A stretch of DNA of 64,000 nt from an uncultured Gammaproteobacteria bacterium (GTDB taxonomy: Bacteria > Pseudomonadota > Gammaproteobacteria > DRJJ01): assembly GCA_947258795.1 (NCBI GenBank), contig CAMYJU010000001.1, positions 124,001-188,000 of the forward strand. Direction: 5' to 3'. The notes under the pieces were generated by a model. The model was not told where the DNA came from. It saw only the letters and a list, made by a program, of their open reading frames with translations, and did not search any database. A program made the position numbers and the translations under genes. Positions 45,173 through 55,645 of this stretch are shown here, one piece after another; the first letter of the stretch is position 1; the number at the start of each line of letters is the position of its first letter.

Positions 45173-45328
45173 GGTGATATTCCTGGTTTTGAAACTACTG
45201 AAATACAAACTACAAAGCAGTGTACAATGTAGTCATTATGGTATATGTCTGAGCGCGCTATTTTAACTTAACTATATGAATTATCAATATAAAATATCTG
45301 ATTTCCAGATGGTGTCGAATACCGGATC

Positions 45329-45673
45329 ATGACCTTGTGGGAAATCATGATTATCCTGGCCTTTATAGGCGGGATCTGGTTCTGGTTTGATACCATCCAT
45401 ATCAAGGACCTGGCGGTCAGGGCGGGCAAACAACGTTGCACTGAGGAAGGTGTTATCTTCCTGGATGATACGGTCGAGATCACTGGTGTCAGTCTCAGAC
45501 GTGATACCCGGGGCAGGCTTCGGTTTTGCCGTAAATACAGGTTTGAGTTCAGTAGTGATGGCAGTCAACGCTACCGGGGCAGAATGACGGTATATGGGAA
45601 ATGGGTAGAACAGGTGGTGCTGGAGCCTCATCGTGTAATACCGGATGACGTAAAAAAGTTTAAGATCTTTTAA
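45329..45673 (+). CDS. DUF3301 membrane-anchored protein
   Basis: The 114-residue product has an N-terminal membrane span (WEIMIILAFIGGIWFWF) followed by the DUF3301 domain (DLAVRAGKQRCTEEGVIFLDDTVEITG...). Function is unknown; it is a gammaproteobacterial family. It precedes slyX by one base and forms an operon with slyX and sprT. Confidence 0.85.
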   Translation: MTLWEIMIILAFIGGIWFWFDTIHIKDLAVRAGKQRCTEEGVIFLDDTVEITGVSLRRDTRGRLRFCRKYRFEFSSDGSQRYRGRMTVYGKWVEQVVLEPHRVIPDDVKKFKIF

Positions 45674-45674
45674 T

Positions 45675-45887
45675 ATGAATATTATGAATGAGCGACTGGA
45701 AGACCTGGAAAGCCGGCTGGCCTTCCAGGAAAACTCGATACAGGAATTGAGCGATATCATTGCCGGCCAGCAGAAGCAGATCGAACAGCTGCAGTTAATG
45801 GTTTCGGCCTTGCGTGACCAGGTCCGCAATCTCACACCATCCCTGATTGCCAGCGAGGCGGAGGAAACGCCGCCTCCTCACTACTAG
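45675..45887 (+). CDS. slyX: SlyX-family small coiled-coil protein
   Basis: The 70-residue product is almost wholly coiled coil (ERLEDLESRLAFQENSIQELSDIIAGQQKQIEQLQLMVS) and ends in PPPHY, the conserved SlyX terminus. An internal ATG at 45684 (MNERLEDLE) is the usual family start. Function is unknown. It follows the DUF3301 gene by one base. Confidence 0.9.
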   Translation: MNIMNERLEDLESRLAFQENSIQELSDIIAGQQKQIEQLQLMVSALRDQVRNLTPSLIASEAEETPPPHY

Positions 45888-45894
45888 TACTGAA

Positions 45895-46416
45895 ATGATC
45901 ATCACTCCGATAGATCGTGAACAGGAAAAGCTGGTTATTCAGGCAACAGAGGCATGCCTGCAACGAGCCCGAAAAATATTCAGGAATAATTTCAATGCTA
46001 TAGAAGTGAAATTTGACCTGAAGGGCAGGGCGGCGGGTATGTACAGGGTGCAGCGTTATCGGCGAGTCATTCGCTACAATCCATACCTGTTTGCGAAGTA
46101 TTTTGATCACAACATGGATACCACCATTCCGCATGAAATTGCACATTATGTAACCGATATGTTGTTTGGTCTCATGCATATCCGGCCGCATGGTAAGGAG
46201 TGGCAGGCGGTCATGCGATCACTCGATGCAAAGCCGGACGTGCGTGGGCATTATGACCTGACCGGGATACCGGTCAGACGACAGCGACGCTTCAGGTATC
46301 AGTGTGCATGCAGCGAACACGAGATTACTACGGTACGACATCACCGGATGATGTGTGGCGAGATCACTTATTTATGCCGTTCCTGTCAAACGGAATTGAG
46401 TTATTTTCCTTTATAA
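45895..46416 (+). CDS. sprT: SprT-family zinc-dependent metalloprotease-like protein
   Basis: The product has 173 residues from ATG 45895 (MIITPIDREQEKLVIQAT); the frame starts earlier inside slyX, but that start is unlikely. It has the HExxH zinc motif in PHEIAHYV and a distal His (HGKEWQAVM), followed by a C-terminal zinc ribbon with CAC and CRSC. This is the SprT architecture. The protein may act on proteins bound to DNA like its SPRTN relatives, but this is not established in bacteria. Confidence 0.85.
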   Translation: MIITPIDREQEKLVIQATEACLQRARKIFRNNFNAIEVKFDLKGRAAGMYRVQRYRRVIRYNPYLFAKYFDHNMDTTIPHEIAHYVTDMLFGLMHIRPHGKEWQAVMRSLDAKPDVRGHYDLTGIPVRRQRRFRYQCACSEHEITTVRHHRMMCGEITYLCRSCQTELSYFPL

Positions 46417-46597
46417 AACAGGAAAATAGTCGTTATCCAGGGGTCTGACCGCCTGCCAGGTGTCTGGGCAGATCTTACTCAGAATACGCGCACCGTTCCT
46501 GGTGCTATCGTCTATACTGTATCTACATTAAAACCTAACATAAGAATTTTATTGAATTTTACAGATTTCCTTTGTTCGCGTGGATCGATAATGGATT

Positions 46598-49481
46598 ATG
46601 ATACGAATGATGTTGCGGGTTGCGAAGAATAACAATAAGACAAGTCCGCCAGAAGGTCCCAAACCTTCTCTCATCGATAACGCTACGGGTGTTTTTCATG
46701 CAGGTTCCTGCCAGTCCAGGTCCTGTTTTCTTCAATGGCTGTTGATCTGGTTTCTCCTGTTCCTGGTGTTTTCAGGCTTACCTGTATCGGTGTATGCAGA
46801 ACGGACGGTTTTTCTGGAAATCAAGGAACACGAATGGCTGGATGAGCACCCTGTCATACGTATCGGGATGGATGCCGATTATGCACCCTACAGCTTCAGG
46901 GCGGCAGACGGGAGCTACCAGGGTGTAGCCCCGGATCTGGTCAAACGCATTGGCAAGATGCTGGGGGTGCATTTCGAGATTGGCCCGGACCAGGACTGGC
47001 CCGGGATACTGAAAGCCGCACAGGAACGCTCTGTGGATACTATTGCGACAGCGGTCAGAACCCCCGAGCGTGAGTCATATCTGAACTTTACCAGGATCTA
47101 TATTCCTACCCCGCTGGTCATCATGGCCAGGAAGGATGACCAGCGTGTCAGTTCACCTGCTGATCTGAGCGGTATGAAGGTTGCCCTGGTCAAGGATTAC
47201 TCGTCGACGAAAAAGGTGTTGAGTGAGTACCCGTCAATACAACAATATCAGGCTGAAAACAGCCTGGAAGGCTTGCGTGCGGTCGCAACCGGGAAAGCGG
47301 ATGCCTTCGTAGGTGTACTGGGTGTCAGCACCTTTTTGGCCAGCAAGCATGGTATTCTGAATCTCAAGGTCGCGGCGCCATACGAGATGGCACTCAATGG
47401 CCAGCGCATTGCGGTACGCAAGGACTGGCCCGAACTGGTCACAATACTGGACAAGTCCATTCAGGCAATTCCTGACGACGAAAAAATCCGGATCCTGAAC
47501 AAATGGATACCGATTGATTCGGAATATGCAAAAATTCCAAAGCTGAGACTGACTGATCAGGAAAAATCATGGCTATCGCAGCACCGGGAGCTACGCCTGG
47601 CTATTGATCCTGATTTTGCACCGGTAGAGTTTGTCGACGAGCAGGGTATGCACGCCGGGATTTCGGCTGATTATGTGAATGTGCTAAGCAAGAAGCTGGG
47701 TATCAAAATGAAAGTCGTACACGGTATCAGCTGGAGCTTTTACCCGCAGCGATTCTCATATCATCTCCGGTCTGAACAGTATGACACAGATGAAAATTGC
47801 GGTGGTAAAGGACTACTTTGTTCATGAGACAGTCAGGCAGAAGCATCCTGAACTGAACATCGTACCGGAGGACAGTACTTATGCAGGATTGACTGCGGTA
47901 TCAACCGGTAAGGCGGACGCCTTTCTGGGAGATATCGCAACCGCTTCCTATGTAATCAGAAAATACAACCTGACCAATCTGAAAATTGCGGCACCGACGG
48001 ATATAGACAGTACAGGCCATGCATTTGGAATACGCAAGGACTGGCCCGTACTGGCCAGCTTGATCGACAAGGCTATGGCTACTATCACGCCTGAAGAACA
48101 TATAGCGATAAGCAGGAAATGGATTGAAATTGAAGTCGAGGAGTTTCCGCGTTACTGGATCTGGATTGCAGTCACCGCAGCGGTCCTGATGGTTATATTT
48201 GTAGTAGCGAGCAGCACCCTGAGGACCCAGGTCCGGGCCAGAACAGCTGAGCTGGACAGAAAAAACCTGATGTTGCTGAAAGAAAATGCCGAACGCAAAC
48301 GTGCAGATGAGGCATTGTCTGAAAGTGAAAGGAGGATGCACCAGTTCTTTCATGCAACGCTTGAAATGGTGTTTTTTCATGAAGGTGGGAATATCCTGGA
48401 TGTCAACCCGGCAACCATGAAGATGACCGGGTACAAGCCGGATGAACTTATTGGCAGGAATCTCCTGGAATTTGTGGCAGAGCATTCCCGCGCAATTGTC
48501 AAAGAAAGAATGGCCTCAGGTTCTGAGGAGCCGTATGAGGCAAATATTGTAACCAGTTCCGGTTCTGTCATGCCTGTAGAAGTAAATGCCGAAAATATCA
48601 ACATCAAGGGAAAATTGGCCAGAGTCGTTAGTCTGCGGGATATCTCCGAACGTAAAAGAAGCGAGAGGGCAATATGGCAGGCCTACGAAATGCTCGAGTC
48701 CAAGGTACAGGAAAGAACAGCGGAACTGCGTCAGGCAAATGCAAAGCTGCTTGAACTGGACAAGCTTAAATCGATGTTTATTGCCTCGGTTTCTCATGAA
48801 CTACGTACCCCACTGAATTCCATCATCGGTTTTTCCGGTATGATGAAGCAGGGGGTTTACGGAGAGCTTGGAGGGAAGTACCTCGACTATATCACACGCA
48901 TCAACCAGTCTGGTCAGCATTTACTTTCCCTGATTACAGATATTATCGATATTTCGAAAATTGAATCAGGTTATATCGATATTGAGGTAACAGAATTTCA
49001 GCTGCATGAAATTGTAAAAGAGGGTGTTAATAATATTCGTCAACAGGCCGAAAACAAGGGTATGGAGCTCAATGTCGATATTCCGCAGGGAGTTTTTTTA
49101 TTCACTGACAAAAGAAGACTGTACCAGTGTTTGCTCAATTATCTGAGTAATGCGGTGAAATACTCTGAACAGGGTAAAATCTCTGTATTTATGAAGCAGG
49201 AAGGCAGATATGTAGTAGTCTTTGTCAGGGATACGGGGATTGGTATTGGAGAGGAAGATATGTCCAGGTTGTTCGATGCATTCGAACGTATCGATTCACA
49301 TTTACGGGTCAAGGCGGGTGGCACGGGTCTGGGTCTTTATCTGACTAAAAAAATCGCATCAGATTTACTGAATGGTGATGTTGGTGCAGAAAGTGAGCCG
49401 GGCAAGGGCAGTACGTTCTGGGTCAGGTTTGACAGTGACTTGAGGGCGCTACAGCAACGTTCCGGAAAAACAGGAAGTTGA
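46598..49481 (+). pseudogene. double-SBP, PAS-containing sensor histidine kinase, broken by internal deletion
   Basis: Two open frames, 46598-47827 and 47781-49481, are pieces of one kinase. The first holds a signal or membrane segment (about 45-65), a complete SBP_bac_3 sensor (about 80-320) and the start of a second one up to VVHGISWS. The second resumes in another frame with FTRSDSHIISGLNSM (47739-47783), then the rest of sensor 2, a membrane span, PAS, HisKA (VSHELRTPLNS) and HATPase. By comparison with sensor 1, about 41 residues are missing. The break falls near base 47738. Unless the reading is an assembly error, no full-length kinase can be made, though frame 2 alone still encodes a membrane-bound kinase. 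Confidence 0.8.
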
Positions 49482-49482
49482 T

Positions 49483-49848
49483 ATGGAGACGGCGCTGATA
49501 ATCGAAGATAACCCGGATAACATGACACTGATTTGCGATATCCTGGAGTTGAATGGCTATGCAACCCTGAAGGCAATGACTGGTATGCAGGGTTACGAGA
49601 TGGCAAAAGCGAACCTCCCCAAGTTTATTGTACTGGATATACAGTTACCGGATATAGATGGTTACACTGTATTGGACAAGATTCGTGCCGACAGTATCAC
49701 CAGGGATATACCTGTCATAGCGATGACATCCTATGCGATGGCAGGTGACAGGGAAAGGCTGCTGGGTGAAGGTTGTGACGCCTATGTGGAGAAGCCAATT
49801 GATCCGGGGTTAGTAATGATACAAATTCAGAAGGCGATAGGTAAGTGA
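49483..49848 (+). CDS. single-domain CheY-like response regulator
   Basis: The 121-residue product is a bare receiver with acidic residues at 8-9, Asp52 in FIVLDIQLPD, Thr in AMTSYAM and Lys near 105 in YVEKPI. It starts one base after the stop of the kinase and its stop region overlaps the possible GTG start of the next gene. It has no output domain, so it probably relays phosphate or controls a protein partner, as DivK-like proteins do. Confidence 0.88.
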   Translation: METALIIEDNPDNMTLICDILELNGYATLKAMTGMQGYEMAKANLPKFIVLDIQLPDIDGYTVLDKIRADSITRDIPVIAMTSYAMAGDRERLLGEGCDAYVEKPIDPGLVMIQIQKAIGK

Positions 49849-49850
49849 TC

Positions 49851-52019
49851 ATGAAGGTACTCGTTGTTGAAGATACCGAAGATTCGAGAATAATTCTTGA
49901 AGATTTGCTAAGACTTCATGAAAAAGAGGTCGAGTCGGCAGTAAATGGGCTTGAGGCCCTGGAAAAGGCAAGGCAGAATCCACCAGACCTGATCGTTTCG
50001 GACATCCTGATGCCGGAAATGGATGGTTTTGAGTTCTGTCGACAGGTCAAGCGGGATAATGATCTCAAGAAAATTCCGTTTATCTTTTATACAGCGACCT
50101 ATACCGATGAGCGTGACAAAGAACTGGCCTTGTTGCTTGGGGCATCGAAATTTGTCCTGAAGCCTCAGGACCCGGCAAAGCTGATAGAAATTATTGAACA
50201 GGTCTGGGCTGATTACATCAACGGCAATATTTCAGTGGCAGGGCCGGATGAAGAAGACAGAACAGTTGAGCTACTGCATTCGGATTCACTTAACCGTAAA
50301 TTGAATGAAAAACTGCTGGAGCTGGAAAAGCAGGAGGAAGACCTGAAACAGGCATCGCTGGTATACCAGAGCAGTAGTGAGGGTATGATGGTCACGGATG
50401 CCGACAATCTGATTATTGATGTGAATCCCGCTTTTACCAGTATTACCGGTTATAGCCTGGACGAGGTTAAAGGTCAGAGCCCGAGGATTCTTAAATCAGG
50501 ACGACATGACCCGGATTTTTATAATGCTCTGTGGCAAGACCTGTTAAATGAAGGTATGTGGCAGGGCGAGATATGGGACATGCGCAAGAACGGCGAAATC
50601 TATCCGAAGTGGTTGACAGTCAATACGATCAAGTCGATAAACGGGGATATCCATCGTTATGTGGCTATATTCTCCGATATCACCGAGAAAAAGCAGAACG
50701 AAGAACTGATCTGGCGTCAGGCCAATTTCGACATGTTAACTGGTTTGCCTAACCGCAACATGTTTCGTAGCAGTCTTGATCAGGAATTGAAGAAATCCAG
50801 GCGTGATGATGTCCAACTGGCATTGCTGCTGATAGATCTCGACTTGTTTAAAGAGGTGAATGATACACTTGGTCATGATGTTGGTGACAAGCTGCTGCAG
50901 GAAACAGCACATCGTATCAGCGAGTGCGTCCGGCAAACTGACCTGGTTTCGCGTCTTGGTGGTGATGAGTTTGCAGTGGTACTGACAGAACTGAAAGATA
51001 TGTCCCATGTTGATGACATTGTTCATAAAATAACAAAACACCTGACTGAACCATATTATATCGGTGATGAGGTGGTTTATATATCAGGCAGCACTGGCAT
51101 AACCCTGTATCCGAACGATGCTAGCGATCTGGAAGCCCTGTTCAAGAATGCTGACCAGGCCATGTATGTCTCCAAGAGAAAGGGTAGAAATTGTTATAAC
51201 TACTTTACCCAGTCGTTACAGGATGCTGCGCAAGCCCGTCTGCGTCTAACCAATGATCTGCGAGGTGCCCTGCAAAACAAACAGTTCAAGGTCTATTTTC
51301 AACCTATCGTGGACCTGAAGACGGGAATGATACGCAAGGCTGAGGCGCTTCTAAGGTGGCATCATCCTGAGCGGGGTATGGTGGAGCCCAGGGAGTTTAT
51401 TCCGCTGGCCGAGGATACCGGGCTGATCAACAGAATCGGTGACTGGGTATTTATCGAGTCTGTAAAATGGGCCAAACACTGGCATGATGAACTGCAGTAT
51501 GATGGACAGGTCAGCGTCAATATGTCGCCTGTACAATTCAGGACTGAAGAGCAGTTATTTGTGTCTGAATGGCTGGATTATCTACGCAAGTTGGACCTGT
51601 CAGAAAAGAGTGTAACGATAGAAATTACGGAAGGGCTGTTGTTAAATGCAGAACCAGGGGTAATAGACAAGTTACTTGCGTTACGTGATGCCGGTATCCA
51701 GGTTGCGATAGATGATTTTGGAACGGGTTATTCGTCGCTTTCCTACTTGCGTAAATTTGATATTGACTATCTGAAAATCGATCGATCATTCATACGAAAT
51801 CTGGAATCAGACAAGAACGATGTGGCCCTGTCAGAGGCGATTATCGTTATGGCCCATAAGCTGGGTTTACAAGTCATTGCAGAGGGTGTAGAGGCGGAGG
51901 GGCAAGCAAGAATCCTGGCAGACGGTGGTTGCGATTATGCACAGGGGTTACTTTATGCGAAACCGGTAGAGGCCGAAAAATTCGGTGAGATGCTGAAACA
52001 GGAAAAGTCGAAAAGCTAG
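49851..52019 (+). CDS. REC-PAS-GGDEF-EAL cyclic-di-GMP protein
   Basis: The product has 722 residues from ATG 49851 (the frame opens at GTG 49845). Domains in order: receiver (about 1-120, Asp51), coiled-coil linker (about 145-170), PAS (about 170-285, ITGYSLDEVKGQSPRILKSGRHD), GGDEF (about 300-455) and EAL (about 470-715). The cyclase motif GGDEF is intact, with an intact inhibitory site RQTD five residues upstream. The phosphodiesterase has EALLRW and DDFGTGYSSL. Both activities may therefore be present. It follows the receiver gene and broken kinase in one operon. Confidence 0.9.
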   Translation: MKVLVVEDTEDSRIILEDLLRLHEKEVESAVNGLEALEKARQNPPDLIVSDILMPEMDGFEFCRQVKRDNDLKKIPFIFYTATYTDERDKELALLLGASKFVLKPQDPAKLIEIIEQVWADYINGNISVAGPDEEDRTVELLHSDSLNRKLNEKLLELEKQEEDLKQASLVYQSSSEGMMVTDADNLIIDVNPAFTSITGYSLDEVKGQSPRILKSGRHDPDFYNALWQDLLNEGMWQGEIWDMRKNGEIYPKWLTVNTIKSINGDIHRYVAIFSDITEKKQNEELIWRQANFDMLTGLPNRNMFRSSLDQELKKSRRDDVQLALLLIDLDLFKEVNDTLGHDVGDKLLQETAHRISECVRQTDLVSRLGGDEFAVVLTELKDMSHVDDIVHKITKHLTEPYYIGDEVVYISGSTGITLYPNDASDLEALFKNADQAMYVSKRKGRNCYNYFTQSLQDAAQARLRLTNDLRGALQNKQFKVYFQPIVDLKTGMIRKAEALLRWHHPERGMVEPREFIPLAEDTGLINRIGDWVFIESVKWAKHWHDELQYDGQVSVNMSPVQFRTEEQLFVSEWLDYLRKLDLSEKSVTIEITEGLLLNAEPGVIDKLLALRDAGIQVAIDDFGTGYSSLSYLRKFDIDYLKIDRSFIRNLESDKNDVALSEAIIVMAHKLGLQVIAEGVEAEGQARILADGGCDYAQGLLYAKPVEAEKFGEMLKQEKSKS

Positions 52020-52023
52020 CCGA

Positions 52024-54141
52024 CTAGACCGAACGCTTACGCCTGGACTTCGATTGCCTGTTTATTCGACGAGTGGTCGATGTTTTCCTGGTCCCGGCTG
52101 CTTTGCGTGGGTCGCCTGTTCCGGCCGGTTGCCACGCCGGTATCAGTTGTTTCTTGCCGTTGCCAACCAGGTCTGCACGGCCCATTTTTTTTAGTGCTTC
52201 TCTCAGCAATGGCCAGTTTTCCGGGTCGTGATATCGCAGAAAGGCCTTGTGTAATTTTCTCTGCCTGGCCTTTTTTACCGTTTCAACGGTTTCTGATTCG
52301 TGCGTAACCTTTTTAAGCGGGTTCTTCCCGCTATGGTACATGGCGGTGGCCAGTGCCATGGGTGTCGGCAGGAAGGCCTGTACCTGATCGGGTTTGAAAT
52401 TATTCCGCTTCAGCCACAATGCCAGATTTAGCATATCCTCGTCAGTCGTTCCGGGGTGTGCAGAGATAAAGTAGGGGATCAGGTACTGCTCCTTACCGGC
52501 CTCGGCAGAAAATTTGTCAAACAATTTCTTGAACCGGTCGTAAGTGCCTATGCCCGGCTTCATCATTTTATTAAGTGGCCCCTGCTCGGTGTGTTCCGGC
52601 GCAATCTTCAGGTAACCGCCTACATGGTGGGTAACCAGTTCCCTGACATACTCAGGCGAACCGACGGCAAGATCGTAACGTAGACCGGATGCTATAAACA
52701 CCTTTTTGATGCCAGGTAATTTCCTGGCCCGCCGGTACAGGTTGATTAATGGTTTATGATCGGTGTTCAGGTTTGAACATATACCCGGGAATACGCAGGA
52801 CAAGCGCCGGCATGCCGATTCGATTTTCTCACTTTTACACTGCAGCCGGTACATGTTGGCTGTGGGTCCGCCCAGATCTGATATATGGCCGGTAAAGCCA
52901 GGAACATGGTCACGCACAGCTTCAATTTCTCGTATGATCGAATCTTCAGAGCGGCTCTGTATTATCCTGCCTTCATGTTCTGTTATCGAACAGAAGGTGC
53001 AGCCACCAAAACATCCGCGCATAATACTGATAGAATGTCTGATCATTTCCCATGCAGGTATTCTGGCATCCTGGTAGGAGGGGTGCGGCTTTCTGGTATA
53101 GGAAAGCTCAAAGACCCTGTCCAGTTCATTCGTAGTCAATGGTATCGGCGGTGGATTCAGCCATACCAGCCGTTTTCCATGCTGCTGTACCAGTGCGCGT
53201 GCATTACCCGGGTTGGTTTCCAGGTGAAAAACGCGTGAAGCATGCGCATAAAGCGCCTTGTCTTCTATCACCTGGTCATAAGCTGGTAGACGTAATACGG
53301 TTTTACCCCGGTCCAGGTGCAAACGACCTGGTTTTAACTGAACAACTATACCTGGACTATCAACAGACTTCTTATCACAGGGTGGTTCGTGCTGGTAAGG
53401 ATCGATAGCTTGTTCAATGCGACCGGGCTGATCAACATCTGTCGAGTCGATAACACTCCAGCTATCCGGAATAGATCCGGTCATATAGGCAGTGCCACGT
53501 ACATCATGGATGTTGTCTATCCTGTCACCTTTCGCCAGTCTGTGAGCGATTTCGACGATGGCACGCTCAGCATTGCCATATACCAGTAAATCAGCCTTTG
53601 AGTCAGGCAGAATAGAGCGGCGTACCTTTTCTGACCAGTAATCAAAATGGGCGATACGTCTGAGGCTGGCCTCGATGCCACCGATAATGACCGGTACCCC
53701 CTTGTATGCCTCCCGCGCTCGTTGTGCATAAACAATGACAGATCTGTCAGGACGCATACCACCCTCACCATCTGGTGTATAGGCGTCATTGCTGCGTATT
53801 CGCCGATCTGAGGTATAACGATTAACCATGGAGTCCATGTTGCCCGCGGTTATACCAAAGAACAGATTCGGTTTGCCCAGTGCCATAAACGCAGATTTAT
53901 CACGCCAGTCCGGTTGTGAGATAATCCCGACCCGGAATCCCTGAGTTTCCAGTAGTCGTCCAATCAGTGCCATACCGAAGCTGGGATGATCGACGTACGC
54001 ATCCCCCGTGACCAGGATGACATCACAGCTATCCCAGCCCAGTTCATCCATTTCGGCACGGGACATCGGCAAAACCGGGGCAACGCCAAAGCGTTTGGCC
54101 CAGTACTGTCGATAGGTGAAAATGTTTGGGGCTGTCTGCAT
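52024..54141 (-). CDS. ygiQ: YgiQ-family radical SAM protein
   Basis: The 705-residue product has the radical SAM cluster motif CFGGCTFC (Cys-x3-Cys-x2-Cys, about 390-397), a B12-binding-like N-terminal domain ([23 protein letters not shown]) and the C-terminal YgiQ extension ([41 protein letters not shown]). YgiQ function is unknown. The last 50 residues are Lys/Arg-rich. It converges on the GGDEF-EAL gene with a four-base gap. Confidence 0.92.
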   Translation of the reverse strand: MQTAPNIFTYRQYWAKRFGVAPVLPMSRAEMDELGWDSCDVILVTGDAYVDHPSFGMALIGRLLETQGFRVGIISQPDWRDKSAFMALGKPNLFFGITAGNMDSMVNRYTSDRRIRSNDAYTPDGEGGMRPDRSVIVYAQRAREAYKGVPVIIGGIEASLRRIAHFDYWSEKVRRSILPDSKADLLVYGNAERAIVEIAHRLAKGDRIDNIHDVRGTAYMTGSIPDSWSVIDSTDVDQPGRIEQAIDPYQHEPPCDKKSVDSPGIVVQLKPGRLHLDRGKTVLRLPAYDQVIEDKALYAHASRVFHLETNPGNARALVQQHGKRLVWLNPPPIPLTTNELDRVFELSYTRKPHPSYQDARIPAWEMIRHSISIMRGCFGGCTFCSITEHEGRIIQSRSEDSIIREIEAVRDHVPGFTGHISDLGGPTANMYRLQCKSEKIESACRRLSCVFPGICSNLNTDHKPLINLYRRARKLPGIKKVFIASGLRYDLAVGSPEYVRELVTHHVGGYLKIAPEHTEQGPLNKMMKPGIGTYDRFKKLFDKFSAEAGKEQYLIPYFISAHPGTTDEDMLNLALWLKRNNFKPDQVQAFLPTPMALATAMYHSGKNPLKKVTHESETVETVKKARQRKLHKAFLRYHDPENWPLLREALKKMGRADLVGNGKKQLIPAWQPAGTGDPRKAAGTRKTSTTRRINRQSKSRRKRSV

Positions 54142-54349
54142 GATTGATCTTTAAGGATACGCCTGATATGGAAAGCTGGAATCCGGACCGGGTCAACCGG
54201 ATTAGACCCTTATTATATATTATTTCAGTCAGGTATTCGCTATATCCCGTTATCAGTTAACATAGAATAAAGACTGGTTTTCGATAACGCAGGCGGGTAG
54301 CGTCCTTGGCGCCGCTACCCACCTGACAGTAATGCGATAAGCTCGTCAA

Positions 54350-54916
54350 TCAGGCAAAAGCCCCTTGTGCCTCAATATTGAAGGTTTTCAGTACATTGGT
54401 AAAGGCACGGTTATTGGCCGCCTGAACGGTTGCATCAAATATGTCACGATCCGACCAGCCATACCGGCGAACTGCCTGTAGATCTGCCTGCCTGATATTT
54501 TCCGGTTCATCCAGCGTTCGGAGTGCAAACAGCAACAGGACCTTGTCTTTTTCATCCAGCGGAGCAGCATCCGGGTTGCCACGTGCTGCTCTCAAAGCAT
54601 TCAGATCAAAACCCATATTCATCAGAAACCCTTCATTCATAGTGATACAGAAGGTACATTCTGCCTGCCAGGATGCCAGGTATCGAATCATCGCGGTCAG
54701 GGCGGGCGAGATATGCGCACCACCGTTAAAATACGAAATATTACCAACAAATGCCTCCAGTAAGGGTGGGCTGAAGCTGTACAGGCGCAGTCCATCAGGT
54801 ACGAAACCGATATGTTCCTCAATTGCGGCCAGGATGCCTGAGACACGCTGTTCATCTCCTTCTGGCACCACTGGATTTATCAGGGGCTTTTCAAATTTGA
54901 TCGCTTCGTTATTCAT
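54350..54916 (-). CDS. carboxymuconolactone decarboxylase/AhpD-like protein
   Basis: The product has 188 residues from ATG 54916, preceded by GGAG; TTG 54922 is a poor alternative. The fold is recognised from ALTAMIRYLASWQAECTFCITMNEGFL, where CTFC is the redox-active CxxC of the AhpD-like superfamily (about 86-89). A peroxide- or thiol-redox function is inferred. An operator for the upstream TetR regulator lies 36 bases before the start, so it is probably the regulated target. Confidence 0.75.
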   Translation of the reverse strand: MNNEAIKFEKPLINPVVPEGDEQRVSGILAAIEEHIGFVPDGLRLYSFSPPLLEAFVGNISYFNGGAHISPALTAMIRYLASWQAECTFCITMNEGFLMNMGFDLNALRAARGNPDAAPLDEKDKVLLLFALRTLDEPENIRQADLQAVRRYGWSDRDIFDATVQAANNRAFTNVLKTFNIEAQGAFA

Positions 54917-54951
54917 AGTCAAATCTCCATTTATTAACAGTAATCAACAAT

Positions 54952-54970
54952 TAGTAGACCGGTCGGTCAA
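54952..54970 (-). promoter_or_regulatory. TetR operator before the CMD/AhpD-like gene
   Basis: TAGTAGACCGGTCGGTCAA is identical, 19 of 19 bases, to the site before the TetR gene (55627-55645). The inner part has TAGACC, a four-base spacer and GGTC, resembling NemR-type operators. Confidence 0.75.
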
Positions 54971-55021
54971 TAATCAGCTTAAAATAATCTTAGAGTTTTT
55001 TACTATCCTCCTGGTGGTTAG

Positions 55022-55615
55022 TTAACGAATACGAATGTCAGCCACTGCAGGTAGCAGCTGATGTATGATTTCAGGGTCATTGTGGGTTTTGGACAGCAGC
55101 ATGATGCCTTCAAAGTAGGCCAGCATGGCTTCAGCAGTCGCTGCTGTGTTGATCGGATCTAATTCGCCTTGTTGCTGCGCCTGATCGAGGACTTGCTTGA
55201 TACCCTGTTCCAGTCTTGAAAAGATGTGCGCTACCTTCAGACGTATAGGCTCATCCTGGGTGGACATCTCGGTTGCAATATTACCGAATGGGCAACCAAG
55301 AACGTGGCCGGTTTGATGTTGCAAATCCTTTTGAAATTCATATGCCAATTCGGCCATATAAATCAGCCGTTGCATCGGTGGATTATCACTATTCAGAGCC
55401 TTGTCGACCAGTTGCTGCTTCATATCGATATAGTAGGAATCCAGCACGGCGAGTGTAAGTTCCTGTTTACTATGGTAAAAATGGTAAAAACTTCCTTTTT
55501 TAACACCTGCGCGGTCACATATCGTGGCAACACCCACATCGGCATAACTGCGTGAGTGAATCAACGCACGAGCCGTCTGTAAGATACGTTCCTGTGTCTG
55601 GCTTGATGGTGACAT
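55022..55615 (-). CDS. TetR/AcrR-family transcriptional regulator
   Basis: The product has 197 residues from ATG 55615 (MSPSSQTQERIL); the frame opens at TTG 55645 but the upstream codons overlap the operator. The helix-turn-helix is SYADVGVATICDRAGVKKGSFYHFYHSKQELTLAVLDSY (about 23-60). The C-terminal ligand domain contains a Cys (GHVLGCPFGNIATEM) that is conserved in a subgroup including NemR-like electrophile sensors. It lies upstream of the CMD/AhpD gene and has the same operator before its own start. Confidence 0.88.
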   Translation of the reverse strand: MSPSSQTQERILQTARALIHSRSYADVGVATICDRAGVKKGSFYHFYHSKQELTLAVLDSYYIDMKQQLVDKALNSDNPPMQRLIYMAELAYEFQKDLQHQTGHVLGCPFGNIATEMSTQDEPIRLKVAHIFSRLEQGIKQVLDQAQQQGELDPINTAATAEAMLAYFEGIMLLSKTHNDPEIIHQLLPAVADIRIR

Positions 55616-55626
55616 GGGGTAAATTA

Positions 55627-55645
55627 TAGTAGACCGGTCGGTCAA
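55627..55645 (-). promoter_or_regulatory. TetR operator before its own gene
   Basis: TAGTAGACCGGTCGGTCAA, identical to the site at 54952-54970, lies 12 bases before the TetR start codon, which suggests autoregulation. Its core is the imperfect palindrome GACCGGTC/GGTC. Confidence 0.75.
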
